Below the pieces are notes generated by a model. That model did not search any database. It worked only from the letters and a program-made list of their open reading frames with translations, and was not told where the DNA came from. Positions 31,571 through 40,124 of a stretch of 64,000 nt of DNA are shown here, piece by piece (within the stretch, counting starts at the first letter, position 1; each line of letters begins with the position of its first letter). The translations under genes and the position numbers were made by a program. The DNA comes from Streptomyces sp. 6-11-2 (GTDB lineage: Bacteria > Actinomycetota > Actinomycetes > Streptomycetales > Streptomycetaceae): the NCBI RefSeq assembly GCF_006540305.1, contig NZ_BJOR01000001.1, positions 3,596,001 to 3,660,000 of the forward strand, written 5' to 3'.

Positions 31571-34126
31571 TTACTCGCCGGGGTGGGCGAGGTCGATGTC
31601 GTGGTCGTCGACTCCGCGGCCCGTGACCGTCAGGGCGGTCGCCACGGGCGGGTAGCCCGTCGCGATGACGGTGTAGTCACCGCCGTTCAGGTCGGTGAAG
31701 GCGTATGCCCCGTCCGCGCCGGTGGTGGACGTGCCGACCACGTTGCCCGCCGCGTCGACCAGGGTCACCCGGGCGTCCGCGAGGGGACCGTGCGGAGCGC
31801 GGACCACGCCCTGGAGCTGTGCCCCGGCCTCCAGGGCGATCTCGACCCGGGTCACCCCGGTGCCGCCCACCTCGACCGGCAGCGCCCGCGGCCGGTACCC
31901 GGCGGCGTTCACCGCGACGGTCACCGCGCCCGGCACCAGCTCGGCGAAGGAGAACTCGCCGCTCTCCCCGGTGGTCCCGGTGGCCAGCAGATCACCGCGC
32001 ACATCGGTGACGATCACCATCGCGTCCTTCACCGGCAGCCCGGATCCGGCGGCCCGGACCACACCGCCCAGCCCGCTGGTGCCGCTGAGCAGGATGTCGT
32101 ACGCCACCGGCTCGCCGTTGACGACCACCGTGGACGCCTGCGGCTGGAAGCCGTCGGCGGAGGCGATCAGGACGTACGAGCCCGCGCCCGGCGCGTCCAC
32201 CGTGTAGGCGCCGTCGGCCTGCGCGACCGACCGGCCCAGCTGGCGGCCCGCCAGCGAGATCAGCGTGACCGCGGCCTGCGGCACCGGCGCGCTCTCGGCG
32301 CCCCGGACGAAGCCGTGCACCGGAATCCCGCCGCCGGCACCGGCGCCGGGCGCGACCGTGGCGACCGCGGCCAGCCGCTGCGTGCCCTCGGGACCGGTCC
32401 CGGCGCCCCCGGCGGGGGAGGCGGCCATCGCCCAGCTGGGCACCCGTTCCCCGGCGGAGCCGGCCGCGGCCTCGGCGGACCGGGCCTCGGCGACGACGGG
32501 AGCGGTGGCCGGGTCCACCGGCGCGGACTCGGCCTCGCCGGCCTGCGCCAGTGCGCCCTTGGTCCGCAGCGGGACCTCCTTGATGAACAGGGTGATCAGG
32601 AAGGCCACCGCCGCCAGCGCGGCGGCGATCAGGAAGATGTCGGCGATGCCGTGCCCGTAGGCGCTCTCCATGACCGTGCGCAGCGGCTTGGGCAGCGCGT
32701 TCATGTCCGGGATGGTGTCGCTCGTGCCGGAGGCGGACATGGCGGCCGCGTACTTCGGGCTGAGGTCGGCCAGGCCGTCCTTGACGTAGTCGGTGATCCG
32801 GTGGGCCATCACCGCGCCGAGCGCGGAGACGCCGACCGCACCGCCGAGGGAACGGAAGAAGGTGACCGTGGAGCTGGCCGAGCCGAGGTCGCTCGGAGAG
32901 ACCTGGTTCTGCGTGCACAGCACCAGGTTCTGCATCATCATGCCGATGCCGAGACCCAGCAGGGCCATGAAGACGGCCGTCTTCCAGTACTCCGTGTCGT
33001 AGCGGATGGTGCCGAGCAGGCCGAGCCCCGCCGTCACCAGCACGCCACCGCTGACCAGCCAGCCCTTCCACCGGCCGGTACGGGTGATGAACTGTCCGGA
33101 GACGGTGGAGGAGACGAACAGACCGCCGATCATCGGGATGGTCATGACGCCCGACATCGTCGGGGACTTGTCCCGGGCCAGCTGGAAGTACTGGCTGAAG
33201 AACACGGTGCCGCTGAACATCGCGATACCGACGAACAGGGAGGCGAGCGACGCCAGCGTGATGGTGCGGTTGCGGAACAGCCGCAGCGGGATGATCGGCT
33301 GGCTCGCCTTGGACTCGACGAGCACGAAGAGCAGACCGAGGACGATCGAACCGGCGACCATCGCGTACGTCTGCCAGGACAGCCAGGCGTACTTGTCCCC
33401 GGCGAAGGTGACCCAGATCAGCAGCAGCGACACGGCGGCGGAGATCAGGGACGCGCCGCCCCAGTCGACCTTGACCTCGCGCTTCACCACGGGCAGGTGC
33501 AGGGTCTTCTGCAGGACGATCAGCGCGATGACCGCGAAGGGCACGCCGACGTAGAAGCACCAGCGCCAGCCCAGCCAGGAGGTGTCGGTGATGACACCGC
33601 CGAGCAGCGGGCCGCCGACGGTGGCCACGGCGAAGGTGGCGCCGAGGTAGCCGGAGTAACGGCCGCGCTCCCGCGGCGAGATCATCGCGGCCATGACGAT
33701 CTGGGCGAGGGCGGACAGACCGCCGGTGCCTATGCCCTGCACCACACGGCAGGCGATCAGCATGGCCGGGTTCTGGGACAGGCCCGCGCAGGCCGACGCC
33801 AGGACGAAGATGACGAGCGCTATCTGGACGAGCGCCTTCTTGCTGTAGAGGTCGGCGAGCTTGCCCCACAGGGGAGTGGCCGCGGTCATCGACAGCAGGG
33901 CGGCCGTGACCACCCAGGTGTAGGCGGACTGGCCGCCGCCGAGGTCGCCGATGATGTGCGGCAGCGCGTTGGAGACGATCGTGGACGACAGGATCGCCAC
34001 GAACATGCCGAGCAGCAGCCCGGAGAGCGCCTCCATGATCTGCCGGTGGGTCATCGGAGCGCTGCCGGGGGAGCCTCCTCCGTGCTTGGCGTGGGCCCGC
34101 ACACCGGCTGGTGTGGTCGTTGCCAT
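31571..34126 (-). CDS. MFS efflux transporter fused to carboxypeptidase-regulatory-like domains
   Basis: 851 residues. The first 530 or so are a 14-helix DHA2 transporter (GMFVAILSSTIVSNALPHIIGDL; motif A GKLADLYSKKALVQ; motif C GATFAVATVGGPLLGG). After an Ala/Glu/Pro-rich linker, residues about 580-850 hold at least three beta-sandwich units beginning HGFVRGAESAPVPQAAVTL, GGVVRAAGSGLPVKDAMVIV and QGVVRAPHGPLADARVTL, each ending in a GxY/G-Y-x-P motif. The side of the membrane of this tail is not clear. Start ATG 34126 follows AGGAAG. The MarR gene just upstream, on the same strand, is the likely repressor. Confidence 0.88.
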   Translation of the reverse strand: MATTTPAGVRAHAKHGGGSPGSAPMTHRQIMEALSGLLLGMFVAILSSTIVSNALPHIIGDLGGGQSAYTWVVTAALLSMTAATPLWGKLADLYSKKALVQIALVIFVLASACAGLSQNPAMLIACRVVQGIGTGGLSALAQIVMAAMISPRERGRYSGYLGATFAVATVGGPLLGGVITDTSWLGWRWCFYVGVPFAVIALIVLQKTLHLPVVKREVKVDWGGASLISAAVSLLLIWVTFAGDKYAWLSWQTYAMVAGSIVLGLLFVLVESKASQPIIPLRLFRNRTITLASLASLFVGIAMFSGTVFFSQYFQLARDKSPTMSGVMTIPMIGGLFVSSTVSGQFITRTGRWKGWLVSGGVLVTAGLGLLGTIRYDTEYWKTAVFMALLGLGIGMMMQNLVLCTQNQVSPSDLGSASSTVTFFRSLGGAVGVSALGAVMAHRITDYVKDGLADLSPKYAAAMSASGTSDTIPDMNALPKPLRTVMESAYGHGIADIFLIAAALAAVAFLITLFIKEVPLRTKGALAQAGEAESAPVDPATAPVVAEARSAEAAAGSAGERVPSWAMAASPAGGAGTGPEGTQRLAAVATVAPGAGAGGGIPVHGFVRGAESAPVPQAAVTLISLAGRQLGRSVAQADGAYTVDAPGAGSYVLIASADGFQPQASTVVVNGEPVAYDILLSGTSGLGGVVRAAGSGLPVKDAMVIVTDVRGDLLATGTTGESGEFSFAELVPGAVTVAVNAAGYRPRALPVEVGGTGVTRVEIALEAGAQLQGVVRAPHGPLADARVTLVDAAGNVVGTSTTGADGAYAFTDLNGGDYTVIATGYPPVATALTVTGRGVDDHDIDLAHPGE

Positions 34127-34140
34127 GGGCTTCCTTTTTC

Positions 34141-34635
34141 TTACGTGCTTGCGGGTGTACGGGTGGTCTTGGGGGCAACGGGGGCGGGGATCCGGGCCGG
34201 AGCGGAACGGCAGTCGCCGAAGCTGGCGCGCAGGCGTGTCATCAGCCGGATCAGCTGGCCGACCTCGTCGTCGGTCCAGTCGCTCAGCCGCTCGCTGAGC
34301 AGGCGGGTGCTCCGCCGGGTCAGCTCGTCGAGCTGGTCCAGCCCGGCGGGCGTCAGGCGCAGGATGCGCGAACGCTTGTCCGCGGGGTCCTGGATCCGCT
34401 CGATCCAGCCGCGTGCGGCGACGTGCGCGACGTGCCGGCTGGTCACCGACATGTCCACGGAGAGCAGCTCGGCGAGCTTGCTCATGCGCATGTCCCCGTG
34501 GCGGCCGAGCAGGGTCAGCACGGCGGCCGAGCCGGCCGGGCAGTCGGGCGGCAGGATCCGCCCCATGTCCCGTTTCACGGCTCCGACGGCACTGAGCTGA
34601 CGCGCAAGCTCTTCGTACTGCGCCTGCTCGGCCAT
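34141..34635 (-). CDS. MarR-family repressor
   Basis: 164 residues with a winged helix (about 45-110: SAAVLTLLGRHGDMRMSKLAELLSVDMSVTSRHVAHVAARGWIERIQDPADKRSRILRLT). MarR dimers release DNA on binding drugs. It precedes the MFS gene by 14 bp on the same strand, forming an operon, and two 13-bp palindromes occur in its own promoter. The ATG at 34635 after GGGAGG is preferred to the GTG one codon earlier. The S. coelicolor region has a MarR gene in this setting, as I recall. Confidence 0.88.
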   Translation of the reverse strand: MAEQAQYEELARQLSAVGAVKRDMGRILPPDCPAGSAAVLTLLGRHGDMRMSKLAELLSVDMSVTSRHVAHVAARGWIERIQDPADKRSRILRLTPAGLDQLDELTRRSTRLLSERLSDWTDDEVGQLIRLMTRLRASFGDCRSAPARIPAPVAPKTTRTPAST

Positions 34636-34652
34636 CACACCTCCCGAATTCG

Positions 34653-34693
34653 TTGCTCAGGGCAACCGTAGAGTGGTTGGTTGCCACAGGCAA
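34653..34693. promoter_or_regulatory. Twin MarR operator sites
   Basis: TTGCTCAGGGCAA (34653-34665) and TTGCCACAGGCAA (34681-34693) share the pattern TTGCn5GCAA-like with ends 28 bp apart. They sit 18 and 46 bp upstream of the MarR start, ideal for autorepression of the marR-MFS operon, and may also act on the divergent small gene at 34918. Confidence 0.72.
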
Positions 34694-34917
34694 ACAAATC
34701 GGGCTCCGGCGGCGCAAAAACATGGCAAAGGCAAGTATTGGCGAATGTAAACCCGCAGGTGAAGTGTCGCCCGCCGTCCAGAGGTCGCGGTGCGACGCGG
34801 TCGGCATCCAGCCGCCCGTCGGAGTTCCCTGCCGAGTGGCGCGCCAGGTGGGATGCCAAATGGGCTGCAGGGCCCCCCGCTTGGGCGGCGGCAGCGTTTT
34901 CGCTAGGGTCTCGGGCC

Positions 34918-35115
34918 ATGGCTAACACCCAGGGCCCGCAGGGCAACTACGACCCTGCCGGCAGCACCCAGATGTTCCGCGCGTTCGTCGACGACGCGCC
35001 TCCCCAGAGCGCGCAGCAGCAGGCATCATCCTCCGGCCCGCGTGTCGGACTGATCGTCGCTGTCGTCGCCGCGGTGGCGGTCGTCGCGGCCGTCGCCTGG
35101 CTCGCGCTCAAGTAG
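34918..35115 (+). CDS. Small single-pass membrane protein
   Basis: 65 residues: a polar, Gln/Pro-rich N-terminal half (TQGPQGNYDPAGSTQMFRAFVDD), then one C-terminal hydrophobic helix (VGLIVAVVAAVAVVAAVAWLALK). This is probably tail-anchored with the N-terminus in the cytosol. It sits divergently from marR. A protein of this kind is conserved next to sigN-type genes in Streptomyces, as far as I recall. Function unknown. Confidence 0.65.
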   Translation: MANTQGPQGNYDPAGSTQMFRAFVDDAPPQSAQQQASSSGPRVGLIVAVVAAVAVVAAVAWLALK

Positions 35116-35372
35116 GGCGAACCGCCCTTTCAGTACGAAGCACTCTTTCCGGTTTCCCGTCTCCGTCCATCGGCGCCAGCCGCCCCCTCTCCCCCGTCGG
35201 CTCCCTCTCCGCCGGCCCCGCCGCCCCCGCGCGCGGCCGGGAAACGGCTCCCAGACATACGACGGCCGCCGACGCGCCCGAAGGCGCCTCGGCGGCCAGG
35301 AGTCGACGTCACCACGGCAGTGCGCCGTGATGTCCGACGCCCCGTCGAGCGACAGGCGCCGGACCGTGCGGA

Positions 35373-36293
35373 TCAGTCGCTGATGAGCCCCTCCCGCAGC
35401 TGTGCCAGCGTCCGCGTCAGCAGCCGGGAGACGTGCATCTGCGAGATGCCGACCTCCTCGCCGATCTGCGACTGGGTCATGTTGGCGAAGAAGCGGAGCA
35501 TGATGATCCGCCGCTCCCGGGGCGGCAGCTTGGCCAGCAGCGGCTTGAGCGACTCGCGGTACTCCACGCCCTCCAGCGCCGTGTCCTCGTAGCCGAGGCG
35601 GTCGGCCAGGGAGCCCTCGCCGCCGTCGTCCTCGGGGGTCGGGGAGTCCAGCGAGGAGGCGGTGTAGGCGTTGCCGACCGCGAGGCCGTCGACGACGTCC
35701 TCCTCCGACACGCCCAGCACGGCGGCCAGTTCCGTGACGGTCGGGGAGCGGTCGAGCTTCTGCGAGAGCTCGTCGCTGGCCTTGGTGAGCGCCAGACGCA
35801 GCTCCTGAAGGCGCCTGGGCACCCGCACCGACCACGAGGTGTCGCGGAAGAAGCGCTTGATCTCGCCCACGACCGTCGGCATCGCGAAGGTCGGGAACTC
35901 CACGCCCCGCTCGCAGTCGAAGCGGTCGATCGCCTTGATCAGGCCGATGGTGCCGACCTGGACGATGTCCTCCATCGGCTCGTTGCGCGAGCGGAAGCGG
36001 GCCGCCGCGTAACGGACCAGCGGGAGGTTCAGCTCGATCAGGGTGTCCCGGACGTAGACGCGCTCGGGACTGTCCTCGTCGAGTGCGGCGAGCCGCAGGA
36101 ACAGGGAGCGGGACAGGGTGCGGGTGTCGATGATCTCCGAGGCCGGCAAGGCCGACGCGGCCGGAACAGCCGGGGCGGGAGCGGCCTCGAGGGCCGCCAC
36201 GTCGTCGAGGGCGTCGAGCGGCTCGAGCGCCGGGGAGGGCGTCTCGCTCTTCGTGAGCGTCAGCACCTTGGAGCTGCCCTGGTCTGCGGACAT
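35373..36293 (-). CDS. sigN: SigF/SigB-type RNA polymerase sigma factor (SigN-like)
   Basis: 306 codons. Region 2 ([57 protein letters not shown]) and region 4 ([41 protein letters not shown]) are intact, with region 3 between, as in the SigB/SigF/SigG group that controls stress and sporulation genes and is held by anti-sigma partners. The first 70 residues are variable and Ala/Pro-rich. It follows the second sigma gene by 247 bp on the same strand; this tandem order matches sigF-sigN of S. coelicolor, which is why I use that symbol. A 16-bp palindrome lies in the gap. Start ATG 36293. Confidence 0.85.
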   Translation of the reverse strand: MSADQGSSKVLTLTKSETPSPALEPLDALDDVAALEAAPAPAVPAASALPASEIIDTRTLSRSLFLRLAALDEDSPERVYVRDTLIELNLPLVRYAAARFRSRNEPMEDIVQVGTIGLIKAIDRFDCERGVEFPTFAMPTVVGEIKRFFRDTSWSVRVPRRLQELRLALTKASDELSQKLDRSPTVTELAAVLGVSEEDVVDGLAVGNAYTASSLDSPTPEDDGGEGSLADRLGYEDTALEGVEYRESLKPLLAKLPPRERRIIMLRFFANMTQSQIGEEVGISQMHVSRLLTRTLAQLREGLISD

Positions 36294-36431
36294 GCCACCC
36301 CCTCTGGGTCGCGGGACGGTCGCGGCCACGCTCTCTGACGAGGAGAACGCAGCCCTCACCTGAATACCGGAGCCGAAGCCACGGCAAACGCGCTTCCCGC
36401 AGAATGTCACATGTCGGCAACGCGCTGTAGG

Positions 36432-36447
36432 GACTTGTCGACAAGTC
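36432..36447. promoter_or_regulatory. Perfect 16-bp palindrome between sigF and sigN
   Basis: GACTTGTCGACAAGTC is fully self-complementary and sits about 140 bp upstream of the sigN start, in an otherwise less GC-rich gap. It is a candidate repressor site; it has no loop and so is not a terminator. Confidence 0.5.
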
Positions 36448-36539
36448 AGAACCGAATCGGCCCTGGAAAAAAGGGGTCTGACGGTTTTTCGGCTTGAAGA
36501 TGTCGGGAAGTGCCCTGATGGGTGATTCGCTCTTCCCGG

Positions 36540-37502
36540 TTACGCGTCGATCCTGTTTGCGGATCGCAATCGCTGGAAGCTACGGGCGAGTAGCCGGGAC
36601 ACGTGCATCTGGGACACGCCGAGTTCCGCACTGATCTGCGACTGGGTCAGATTGCTGTAGTAGCGCAGCAACAGGATCCGCTGTTCCCGTTCGGGAAGCT
36701 GGACGAGGAGGTGGCGGACCAGGTCGCGGTGCTCGACGCCGTCCAGGGCCGGGTCCTCGTAGCCGAGCCGGTCCAGCAGCCCGGGCAGCCCGTCGCCCTC
36801 CTGGGCCGCCTCGAGGGAGGTCGCGTGGTACGAGCGTCCGGCCTCGATGCAGGACAGCACCTCCTCCTCGGTGATGCGCAGCCGCTCGGCGATCTCGGCG
36901 GTCGTGGGGGAGCGGCCGAGGGCGGTCGTCAGGTCCTCGGTCGCGCTGTTGACCTGCACCCACAACTCGTGCAGCCGGCGCGGGACGTGGACCGTGCGGA
37001 CGTTGTCGCGGAAGTAGCGCTTGATCTCGCCGACGACCGTCGGCATGGCGAAGGTCGGGAACTGCACGCCCCGGTCCGGGTCGAAGCGGTCGATGGCGTT
37101 GATGAGCCCGATGGTGCCGACCTGGACGACGTCCTCCATCGGCTCGTTGCGGGAGCGGAAGCGGGCGGCCGCGTAGCGCACGAGCGGCAGGTTCGCCTCG
37201 ATGAGCGCCCCGCGCACGCGGGAGTGCTCGGACGTGCCGGGTTCGAGCTCCTTCAGCTGGCTGAACAGCACCTGCGTGAGGGCCCGGGTGTCGGCACCGC
37301 GCCGCTTCTCCGGAGCCGGAGCCGCATCCGAGGCCGGATCCGGAGCGGGAGTCGCGGTCGGATCCGGAGCGGGGGTCGCGGTCGGATCCGGAGCGGGGGT
37401 CGCGGTCGGATCCGGGGCGGCCGTGGTCGAGGCCGTGGCCGTGGTGGTGCCCGGTGCCGGGGTCGAGACGGGATCCTGGGGCGGCGCAGTCTTGGCCGAC
37501 AC
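36540..37502 (-). CDS. sigF: Sporulation/stress sigma factor (SigF-like)
   Basis: The same architecture as its neighbour: region 2 ([53 protein letters not shown]) and region 4 ([42 protein letters not shown]). The N-terminal 70 residues are disordered with four PDPTATPA repeats. Open frame begins at a TTG (37541), but GTG 37502 has a GAAGAGGTGG ribosome site 8 bases upstream, so I use it. In S. coelicolor SigF acts in late spore maturation. The symbol rests on family and tandem order, not on an alignment. Likely controlled by an unlinked anti-sigma factor. Confidence 0.83.
   Translation of the reverse strand: MSAKTAPPQDPVSTPAPGTTTATASTTAAPDPTATPAPDPTATPAPDPTATPAPDPASDAAPAPEKRRGADTRALTQVLFSQLKELEPGTSEHSRVRGALIEANLPLVRYAAARFRSRNEPMEDVVQVGTIGLINAIDRFDPDRGVQFPTFAMPTVVGEIKRYFRDNVRTVHVPRRLHELWVQVNSATEDLTTALGRSPTTAEIAERLRITEEEVLSCIEAGRSYHATSLEAAQEGDGLPGLLDRLGYEDPALDGVEHRDLVRHLLVQLPEREQRILLLRYYSNLTQSQISAELGVSQMHVSRLLARSFQRLRSANRIDA
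37336..37420 (-). repeat. 24-bp tandem repeats in the sigF N-terminal region
   Basis: Units starting at the ggatcc sites at 37336, 37360, 37384 and 37408 (ggatccggagcgggggtcgc then ggtc) are nearly identical and encode PDPTATPA. The reading frame is kept whatever the copy number. Confidence 0.88.
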
Positions 37503-37703
37503 GGTCAACGCCACCTCTTCGTCGATCAACTCATCCGTCAAAAGCGGTCATAGCATCACAAGACAGGTGCATCGTGTTCAAGCACCGCATATGCACGTGT
37601 TGAGGGATGAAATAGGGCATAAGACGTCGAGAAGCCCCGCACCGTTCCGATGCGGGGCCGAGCGTGCATCCGTACGGCCGTACGGCTGAGAAGTGCCGGG
37701 CCG

Positions 37704-37997
37704 TCAGAACTCGTAGTCGGCGATCACCCACGTGGCGAACTCGCGCCACTGGGCGACGCCCGCCTGGTGGGCCGGGTGCTCCAGGTACCGGCGCAGCGCG
37801 TCGGTGTCCTCGACGGCCGAGTTGATCGCGAAGTCGTAGGCGATGGGCCGGTCGCTGACGTTCCAGCCGCACTCCCAGAAGCGCAGGTCCTCGATCTGCC
37901 CGCCGAGGGCGCGGAAGGCCTCGGCGCCCGCCACGACGCGCGGGTCGTCCCGCTCGATGCCTTCATCGAGCTTGAAGAGGACCAGGTGGCGGATCAT
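37704..37997 (-). CDS. Dabb-family (stress-responsive alpha/beta barrel) protein
   Basis: 97 residues: MIRHLVLFKLDEGIERDDPRV, AFRALGGQIEDLRFWECGWNVS, YDFAINSAVEDTDALRRYLEHPAHQ. This is the ferredoxin-like dimeric Dabb fold, of unknown biochemical role. Start ATG 37997, with GGAGG upstream. Its start shares a base with the stop of a small membrane-protein gene, so the two are translationally coupled. Confidence 0.82.
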   Translation of the reverse strand: MIRHLVLFKLDEGIERDDPRVVAGAEAFRALGGQIEDLRFWECGWNVSDRPIAYDFAINSAVEDTDALRRYLEHPAHQAGVAQWREFATWVIADYEF

Positions 37998-38173
37998 CAT
38001 TTTCCTCCGTTGGCGGCCCACGTCATGAACTCGCCTATGGCCTTGGCGGCGTCCGATATGCCCTCGAACCCTATCTCGACGTAGCCCGCGGCCCCCTTCG
38101 GGTCCGTGATGATCACGTACAGCACGAAGACCACGACCACATAGACGACGATCCTCTTGGCGTTCATCGCCAT
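37997..38173 (-). CDS. 58-residue membrane protein coupled to the Dabb gene
   Basis: Too short for routine ORF lists. It has a GGGGGAGG ribosome site, then MAMNAKRIVVYVVVVFVLYV, one membrane helix, followed by a soluble amphipathic tail (YVEIGFEGISDAAKAIGEFMTWAANGGK). The stop overlaps the Dabb start (TGATG). Third-position GC and the close coupling support coding; a protein of this type is a likely Streptomyces-conserved membrane protein. Function unknown. Confidence 0.72.
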   Translation of the reverse strand: MAMNAKRIVVYVVVVFVLYVIITDPKGAAGYVEIGFEGISDAAKAIGEFMTWAANGGK

Positions 38174-38260
38174 CGCGGCCTCCCCCTGTCGGTGATTTCC
38201 CGGTCGCTGAGTTGCCTGTAGTCGGTACCGTCCGGGCCGAGCGCTGTAGATGATCGCACA

Positions 38261-38290
38261 AAGGGCCCCGTCCTAGTGGACGGGGCCCTT
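38261..38290. terminator. Terminator next to the tRNA-Ser(CGA) fragment
   Basis: A 13-bp perfect stem aagggccccgtcc / ggacggggccctt with a 4-base loop, 6 bp from the duplicated tRNA end; mirrors the terminator beside the intact tRNA at 40582. Confidence 0.82.
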
Positions 38291-38295
38291 CTGAA

Positions 38296-38350
38296 GCGGT
38301 AGCGGAGGGATTTGAACCCTCGGTGACGTGCGCCACACTCACTTTCGAGG
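38296..38350 (-). repeat. Duplicated 3' half of tRNA-Ser(CGA): far attachment site
   Basis: 55 bp match 40621-40675 with two differences, running from the tRNA 3' end (gcggtagcggagggatttga) to the anticodon loop (ctttcgagg), where the identity stops. No 5' half is present. This is the classic scar of integration into the tRNA gene at 40622. Confidence 0.88.
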
Positions 38351-38443
38351 TCTGTTCGCGCTGGTCAGAGCGTGATCCAGAGTCGTTCAGCCTCGTCCTC
38401 CCGCCCGTCGCGTGAACCGTTGTGAACGTCTCCGCACGGGGGC

Positions 38444-38471
38444 GAATGAGACGGAAACTGAGACGGAGTGA
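38444..38471 (+). pseudogene. Integrase 3' tail remnant (Thr-Glu repeat)
   Basis: Reads N-E-T-E-T-E-T-E-stop (gagacggaaactgagacgg). The same 19 bp occurs at 40554-40572 and, with one change (gaggcggaaactgagacgg), at 59351-59369, each beside an att-bearing tRNA-Ser; the 59351 copy directly follows an integrase reading frame. Nothing else of the gene survives here. Confidence 0.6.
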
Positions 38472-38524
38472 TCACTCGCTGACCTGCGCGTTAGTACTCC
38501 AGCCGGACTTCTAGATTTTCCCTC

Positions 38525-38875
38525 CTATCGTGAAGGCGGCAGGGGTGGCCATGATTCGGGCGGTAGAGGTGGCGGGGGCGAAGGGGGCGGGGGCGGGGGT
38601 GGCTCCCACGCCGGCAGCACCGGGCCGCCCGCGCGCAGGCGTGCGATGGTCAGCTCGGCCCGGCGGCGTGCGAGCGGCGCGTCGTCGCGGTCGAAGCAAT
38701 AGCGGATGCGGGTGCGGCTGTCGGTGACCTCGGTGGACAGCAGCCGGTAGCCGAGCGCGTGGGCGATCTCCTCGACGTTGCGCGAAATGGCGTCCTTCAA
38801 GAAGTTGAGCGTCAGCTCGATCCGGCCCCGGCCGTCGAAGAGGGCTACGATCTCCTCGCTCTTCACTTTCCCCAC
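38525..38875 (-). CDS. Hypothetical protein with Pro-rich tail
   Basis: 116 residues. The first 80 look globular (GKVKSEEIVALFDGRGRIELTLNFLKDAISRNVEEIAHALGYRLLSTEVTDS, then RIRYCFDRDDAPLARRRAEL); the last 30 are almost all Pro, Trp, Leu and Ser. It is cargo of the tRNA-Ser(CGA) element, in tandem with the lipoprotein gene. No family recognised. Confidence 0.6.
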   Translation of the reverse strand: MGKVKSEEIVALFDGRGRIELTLNFLKDAISRNVEEIAHALGYRLLSTEVTDSRTRIRYCFDRDDAPLARRRAELTIARLRAGGPVLPAWEPPPPPPPSPPPPLPPESWPPLPPSR

Positions 38876-38924
38876 TTTCTCCAGAAAGACCGTCAGCCTC
38901 GCACCAGGAGCACGACGGCCTCGT

Positions 38925-39470
38925 TCAGCCGGTCACGTCGCCGGTGAACTCGGGGAAGTCCTGGCCCGAGTAGTCCGCCACGCGTTGCACCCTGACGACG
39001 ATGCGCTTGCCGTACTCCGTCTTCATGGACCAGTCGTCGGTGAAATTGGACCCCGTCCCCGGAGCCAGCTGGCCCTCCAGGGGCTTGGACCCGCTCTCGA
39101 ACGTCCTGTGCAGCGCCTCGCCGCCGGTCGTCGCGCCGTCCACGAGGAGCGTCACCCCGTGCAGGTCAACGGGCTTCTGGCCCTCGTTGGACACGTACAG
39201 CAACACGCGGAAGCCGGTGTACCCCGCCTGCGGTGCCTCGTCGTAGTAGGTGGACACCCGAGCGTCGATGACGGAGACATTCAGACCGTCCGGCCAGGTG
39301 TACCCCTTATTGAAAGTCAGGTGCTCCGAGGGTGCCGTGCTCGTCGCGGCTGTCGGCGACTGTGAGGGTTTCGGCGTCGCCTTGTTGTCCTCGCCGCTGC
39401 CGGTGTTGTTGCAGGCCGCCAGAGTTGCCACCAGTAAGGCCGCTATCGCGACCGTCACGCGTGTGCGCAT
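38925..39470 (-). CDS. Secreted lipoprotein, DUF4352-like beta-sandwich
   Basis: 181 residues with signal peptide MRTRVTVAIAALLVATLAAC; the lipobox LAAC sets the lipidated Cys. A Ser/Thr/Pro linker leads to an immunoglobulin-like domain of the type in DUF4352 proteins (GYTGFRVLLYVSNEGQKPVDLHGVTLLVDG, LAPGTGSNFTDDWSMKTEYGKRIVVRVQRV). It should sit on the outer membrane surface. Part of the tRNA-Ser(CGA) element, 49 bp upstream of the hypothetical gene on the same strand. Function unknown. Confidence 0.75.
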   Translation of the reverse strand: MRTRVTVAIAALLVATLAACNNTGSGEDNKATPKPSQSPTAATSTAPSEHLTFNKGYTWPDGLNVSVIDARVSTYYDEAPQAGYTGFRVLLYVSNEGQKPVDLHGVTLLVDGATTGGEALHRTFESGSKPLEGQLAPGTGSNFTDDWSMKTEYGKRIVVRVQRVADYSGQDFPEFTGDVTG

Positions 39471-40124
39471 GTCTCCTCATTCCTCAGTCGGTGCACATCG
39501 TCCCACCGGTGTTCCTCAGCCCCCGACACCCCACGCACACCAACGGACCCGCGGGCGGGCACGGCGCCCCCTCCATCCCGGTGCCGGCCGATCCCTCGCC
39601 GGAGGCACTGTTCTGACTCCGGGCCTGGTCTTCGCCCCCCTTGTGGGCGCGGGCGGGCGACGGCGCGCGGCCCTGGTGACGAAGGCAAGGAGGGGCGGCG
39701 CGGCGGCGACCGACCGGCGCCGCCGCGCTGTGCGCGGCATCTCTGATCTTCGATCGGACTGCTTGCAGTTCAGAAGGCCGGGAGCGACGGCGAGCGAAGC
39801 GAGCCCTTGATGGCAGCAGGGAAAGTCTTTTCCGGCTGGGGTGGCCTGCCTCGAAGGTGTGCGCCACGTGCACGGATCTTGAGACGGGCATACGAACGCC
39901 CCCGCCTCGACTCGCGAGGCGGGAGACCGTAGCTCGCGCCTACCGCTCTGTGACAGCGACCGACGCTTTGGCCCGACTGGCGCTCTGGACAGACGCCATC
40001 TGATCCGTGGCTGATATCGAGGGGGCAGGGTGACACTCTGCCCCCTTAGGCAGTGTCTGGCGGATCAGCAAAGCCATCTCTTGAGCAGCCTCGATGACCC
40101 ATGTCCAAGAGATGTGCTGAGATG
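39471..40124. other. Gene-free stretch inside the tRNA-Ser(CGA) element
   Basis: 650 bp without a convincing gene; open frames on both strands are compositionally biased. A hairpin gggggcag-ggtgacact-ctgccccc (40020-40045) looks like a terminator, and the following ggcagtgtctggcggatca could be an IS end, which I cannot confirm. Confidence 0.4.

Noticed and set aside
31454..34600. A 1048-codon open frame opposite the MFS and YceI genes
   Set aside because: Composition is His/Asp/Gly/Gln-rich antisense shadow of strong MFS and YceI coding frames; no motif and no ribosome site.
39471..40124. A complete insertion sequence in the tRNA-Ser(CGA) element
   Set aside because: Only the last 30 codons of a transposase exist, at 40455; I could not find a matching pair of inverted ends or a target duplication.
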